Source: Acanthosepion esculentum (Eukaryota; Mollusca; Cephalopoda; Sepiida; Sepiidae). From it: DNA of 64,000 nucleotides. The notes beneath the pieces were generated by a model that worked only from the letters and a program-made list of their open reading frames with translations, was not told where the DNA came from and ran no database searches. The translations under genes and the position numbers were made by a program. Within the stretch, counting starts at the first letter, position 1. Every line of letters begins with the position of its first letter. The DNA lies in assembly GCA_964036315.1 (NCBI GenBank), contig OZ038495.1:25066690-25130689 (forward strand). Direction: 5' to 3'. Positions 60,200-64,000 of this stretch are shown here, one piece after another.

Positions 60200-60612
60200 A
60201 TTTAGTTATTTAAAAAAGAAGAATCATTTTCCCTGCAATAGTACTTTGTTCAAAATAAGTTATTTAGGCATTAAAAAAAGAAGAATTATTTCCCCTGCAA
60301 TACGTCTTTGTTCATAATAAGTTATTGAGTTATTTAAAACAAAAAGGAAAGAATTATTATTTCCCCTGCAATACGGCCTTGATCAAAATAAGTTATTGAG
60401 TTATTTAAAACAAAAAAGAAAGAATTATTATTTCCCCTGCAATACGGCCTTGATCAAAATAAGTTATTGAGTTATTTAAAACAAAAAAGAAAGAATTATT
60501 ATTTCCCCTGCAATACGGCCTTGATCAAAATAAGTTATTGAGTTATTTAAAACAAAAAAGAAAGAATTATTATTTCCCCTGCAATACGGCCTTGATCAAA
60601 GTTATTGAGTTA
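60200..60612 (+). repeat. 71-bp tandem repeat, about five and a half units
   Basis: Units contain AATTATTATTTCCCCTGCAA, TACGGCCTTGATCAAAATAAG and TTATTGAGTTATTTAAAAC. The last four are almost identical; the first two are diverged. A related single copy lies near 59270-59320 (GAAATACGACCTTGATCAAAATAAAT), next to the dispersed repeat. Confidence 0.92.
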
Positions 60613-61660
60613 ATTGTAAAAAATGCTTGATTCCATTGTTGAAGTTGAATTAAAAAGAACAAAAACATGTAATTCCAACGGATAATTCATTGTTAAAAAA
60701 TATATATTTCGCAAAGCTTTTGCAATCCTTGATCACTCTTGAGAAATAAATGAAACAGTGACTAAGCTACATTGTATACGTTATAAATTCAAGTTGACGG
60801 GAAAAAATAGATCGAATTGAGTTCGCAAGAGATGCGTGAGCTGAAAGCGTAAGAATTGCTTAAAGAAAGAAACAAATGTCATTCCAAACAAGAGTTAAAA
60901 AAAAGGAAAGAAATACTCCTTATAGTTTTTTCGTATTGTTGAAGTAGAGAAGTCCATGCTGGGTGAAGCTGTGCTGTATCACTTTTATTAAAGACATTTT
61001 CGTAAGCAACCAGAGAACTTGAAAGAAATTAACATTACGTTCACAAAGAAAGTGTAAAATTAATTTCGGTTGATATGGTTTGATTATGGCGGACGTAGTA
61101 GCGAAGTAGGTGTTCGCACAGACTAGTCAACCGATCAAATAGCTCTATTTAACTCTTAAAAAGTCTATGGGTCAGTTGATAATCCGCAAACGAGCAGGTT
61201 AACATAAAATTTAGTAGTACGAAATTCACACGCTCAAATAAATCGAGTGGAACAGAGACTGTTACAGACAAACCGCCAGGTGCAGACGTAGCCACACTTG
61301 GCGCTAATTAAACGTCTGCCTTCCCTCATTGTTGAATGTATGAATTTTATCTCCCTCCTCTTTATTATCCATATATTCTCGCTCATTCGTATAAATACTT
61401 ATTTAATGGAGCATTTAAATTGACATAAAAATATGAACTTAAATAACGCTTCTCAAGTAACGTTTTACAAAGTTTAAATACCCATTTGTTTACGCCTTTT
61501 GCTTTGATAGTCTCTGGATAAAAGTTTACCAAATGTACACATCCGTTTTTGATAGCCAATAAATACAAGTTTACAACAGATACACACCCGATTCTAATTC
61601 AATCCCGAAATTGTTGGAAGCTAAATGCTTTGTTCTAAATTCTATTAGCGTTAAAGTTAA
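60613..61660. other. no gene seen
   Basis: Spacer with short frames only (for example 61383-61568 minus), none recognised. Confidence 0.5.
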
Positions 61661-61661
61661 T

Positions 61662-62015
61662 ATAACATTTGTTGGTTGGTTTGTTGTTTGGGGTTTTATG
61701 GCATATCAACCACTATGGGTTATTTAATGCCAGATCCAGTATTTACTAAATATATCAAAAACGTATAGCTGGCAACATCATTGCTTCAAAAAAGTGTAGT
61801 TGGCAACATCATTGTTTCAATGTGCTGGAAAAGACCTGGAAGTTCACTATTTTCCTATAGCTGGGACCCCAACAGGTGCTACCACCCCGGGTCAGGGTGG
61901 ACCTGGGAACACCAGCAATTAAGAGGTGGTTCCACGCTTCCTCAAAACCTCCTGATCAGAGGCCTTGCTGTTGGATGCAGTTTACCGTCGTACCCAGGGC
62001 GAATAACATTTGTTG
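61662..62015 (+). mobile_element. SINE-like retroposon, copy 2, with 13-bp target duplication
   Basis: ATAACATTTGTTG at 61662-61674 recurs at 62003-62015. The inside starts TTTTATGGCATATCAACCAC like copy 1 (26041-26703), holds only two units of the 31-bp internal repeat, and ends with GTTTACCGTCGTACCCAGG. The middle part contains GGACCTGGGAACACCAGC-like GC-richer sequence absent from copy 1. Confidence 0.88.
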
Positions 62016-62039
62016 TCACCCTAATTAATGATAATGATC

Positions 62040-62413
62040 CCACAAGATTAATAATCATTTTTTCATTGGGGTATTTTACCGACTCGTTTCAAACGACTTA
62101 AAATCAGATTTACAAATTTATACATATTTTTTTATTTAATCCTGTGAGTATTTTAAATTTTCACATTTTTCTAATTGTATTTTATCATATACAGATTTAA
62201 TTAATCTGGTTTGACTGAATACATGTATGTCTTTAAAATGCTTTGCAAAAAAATATAGATTATATATAAAGTTTACAGACACAAAACTTTGCCGTAAAGC
62301 GAATTCTCCACAAGTGGAAGTTAAAATCACTGTCGTTAGTTTACCTCACATTCACTCTTCTTTTACCTCTGCAACATAAGTAAGAACAATCATCTGAAAT
62401 ATTAATCATAAGT
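62040..62413. other. sequence matching the copy A 3' flank (11440-11780)
   Basis: GACTCGTTTCA-ACGACTT, TTTACAAATTTA and the TTAAATTTTCAC run match copy A in order. It directly precedes the copy C exon, so this marks a unit border of the tandem duplication. Confidence 0.65.
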
Positions 62414-62507
62414 GCCGTTGGCGGATGTGGACGCTATCAATTCATTGTATATCGCCACGGTATTTGATGGATTACATATCGGCTGCATGGTTTTCATAGT
62501 TCCTGAA
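62390..62507 (+). pseudogene. SLC22-type transporter, copy C, decayed first exon
   Basis: AVGGCGRYQ is readable from 62414, then about 13 bp are missing compared with copy B, and the family sequence resumes in another frame (IATVFDGLHIGCMVFIVPE). The ATG is not kept and the donor GTAAAAC has become ATTAAAC. Gly is kept where copy B has its stop. Downstream sequence to about 63240 matches the copy B first intron. Confidence 0.87.
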
Positions 62508-63368
62508 ATTAAACAAGGGTAAAATATTTTCTACATTTATTTTCATATTGATTTACGATTTTACTTGATGGTAAGATTTTACTGAAACTTAATCAAGCCC
62601 TGAGAAATTCCACTGCTATGTATTTAAGGTCAAAGCTGCTTTTTTAATTAATTAATTAATTCACCGCAAGGAATACGTTAACAATTAACTACTCGACGTT
62701 AAAGTGAAGGAAAAACTTTGGAAGGAAACAGAAATTTAAATCTAATCAAGAAACAAGGGAAAAACATCTACTCCTGTGCAAAACACTGTGGAGGAGTGCG
62801 AATCGGGTGGGGTGGAGGCTTGTAGGCAAACCTATTGAATCTTCTCCCATTGAACTGTTCTCCGGAAATATATTTTACTGTTAAACTTAAAGTGAGTTAA
62901 CAAAATCAAATTCATTATAAATGTAATCCTTTCTAATTTTGTTGTGAATTTCTACATATTACACATTTTCCTATAACTTATAACTGCGTTAACTACTGTT
63001 TTTGTTGAGTTCCAGCATTTTATCGAAAAACAAGAATAAATAGAATTAAAATCAGCAAAGTGGTTCATTTTGAATCCTATTAAAATCAGCAAAGTGGTTC
63101 ATTTTGAATCCTCTTTCTGAAACAAGATGAGCGAGAACTATAATAAATTTAGACAAACTACTTGAAAGTTTCTGTTTATCGGTTTTGGGTTTTGTTATTT
63201 TCTTGTTAGTTCTTGTAAGTTGCTTATTTTAGTTATTTTCGACAGCAATGATCAGCTGATAACATTAAGCAAAATATATAAACATTAGACCAATATACAT
63301 GCATTTTATAAATAGTACTCCCGTTTTTCTCAAGACAAGTGACTTTTGTAAAAAGATTTTTATTTTTT
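62508..63368. other. copy C first intron; no gene seen
   Basis: Matches 19250-19560 in blocks. A 40-bp local repeat (AAAATCAGCAAAGTGGTTCA) lies at 63049-63110. Confidence 0.6.
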
Positions 63369-64000
63369 AGATCTTCTTCTTCTTCTTCTTCTTTTGATTT
63401 CTGGTGTATACTCATTTCTTTTCTGGTCCCAATCAGAGACCTAAGGTCAGAAATGACACCATGACATTTTGAGAAAAAGGATACATTACAGTCTGCAAGG
63501 ACTGTCAGGTCAATAAGAAGGCACGTTTTTGCAGTCTCTGATCATGATATCTGGGCGATTAGATTTGATTGTTCTGTTTGTCTGTATTGTAAAGTCCCAT
63601 AAAATGTTTACAGGTGCTATGTCTATATCCGGGTCTAGGCGGTATTCATTACTTTCCGTAAATGTTGCATATTTTCCAGTGCAGATACTGACCCACTCTG
63701 TCATGCCGGGTTTTCTATTTAGTGGGTGCTAATACCGTGCAACCTGATACAAAATGGTCAATTGTTTCTGCATATTTATCACAGTATCTGCATTTTAGTC
63801 TAACACAGTATTTCAGTATGTGTCCTTGGTAATTTCTAGTGAGCAAACATTAGTCCTGTGCATCAAGAATAAAGCCTTCAGTTTCACCTTTTAACACTGC
63901 ACTAAGTAGCCACGGATGGATACAGGGTTTGTCTACACTAGCTTGTTTGGTACGAGCTGAATACTGAGAGTGAAAATGTTATGCTGTCATTGTTCCTGCA
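63369..64000 (-). pseudogene. non-LTR retrotransposon C-terminal part and 3' end
   Basis: A (TTC)n tail at 63370-63394 and the 3' UTR words shared with 15640-15710 precede, on the complement, ILWDFTIQTNRTIKSNRPDIMIRD at 63620-63540: the LINE endonuclease-like C-terminal motif (WD...D....RPD). Further upstream coding sequence runs off the window. Broken. Confidence 0.75.

Overview
The window looks like repeat-rich animal DNA, most likely from a mollusc and perhaps a cephalopod. It is AT-rich, its genes are split into short exons with GT..AG borders, and it is crowded with long (TA)n tracts, tRNA-derived SINEs, several non-LTR retrotransposons, Penelope-like elements and Tc1/mariner/hAT transposons. 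No bacterial-type operon, rRNA or CRISPR is visible. The species guess rests only on the style of the repeats and the transporter; the sequence alone does not prove it.

The host-gene content is a tandem cluster of SLC22-type (organic cation/anion transporter, MFS fold) genes on the + strand. Copy A enters from the left and supplies its last four coding exons at 2078-2304, 3365-3546, 8796-8959 and 10041-10095; these join in frame and carry no disabling mutation. Copy B runs from a first coding exon at 19117 through exons at 32049, 36386, 37969, 40313, 48465 and about 49204. It is broken by two stop codons inside conserved motifs, two one-base frameshifts, a stop in the last exon and the loss of two exons. 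Copy C is only a decayed first exon near 62414; anything further lies beyond the right edge. Flanking introns of A, B and C can still be aligned by eye, so this is a segmental tandem duplication with a period of about 40 kb.

Left to right: 1-10.2 kb, copy A with a mariner relic and a palindromic Penelope-like relic in its introns. 10.2-19 kb, copy A 3' flank, a LINE relic and a complete-looking hAT element with 8-bp target duplications (16221-18468). 19-22.4 kb, copy B exon 1, then a foldback region holding 40 uninterrupted copies of a 27-bp minisatellite. 22.4-25.5 kb, a mariner-like element with long inverted repeats and a Tc1-like element with doubled inverted repeats. 26-32 kb, SINE-like retroposons and simple repeats. 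32-40.5 kb, copy B middle exons interrupted by a LINE, a second Tc1-like element lying inside a (TA)n tract, and a 64-bp satellite with higher-order structure. 41-47 kb, LINE relics and a Penelope-like element with a GIY-YIG domain. 47-52 kb, copy B 3' exons split by a LINE insertion. 52-64 kb, SINEs, LINE ends, a near-perfect hairpin, a 71-bp tandem repeat, copy C exon 1 and another LINE end.

The strongest points for a second look are the transporter cluster with its one working-looking and two decayed copies (including a Trp-to-TAG change that A-to-I editing could in principle reverse), the 40 x 27-bp array, the Penelope palindrome, the 64-bp higher-order satellite, and the dispersed retroposon with a variable internal minisatellite. 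No clearly new protein system was found.
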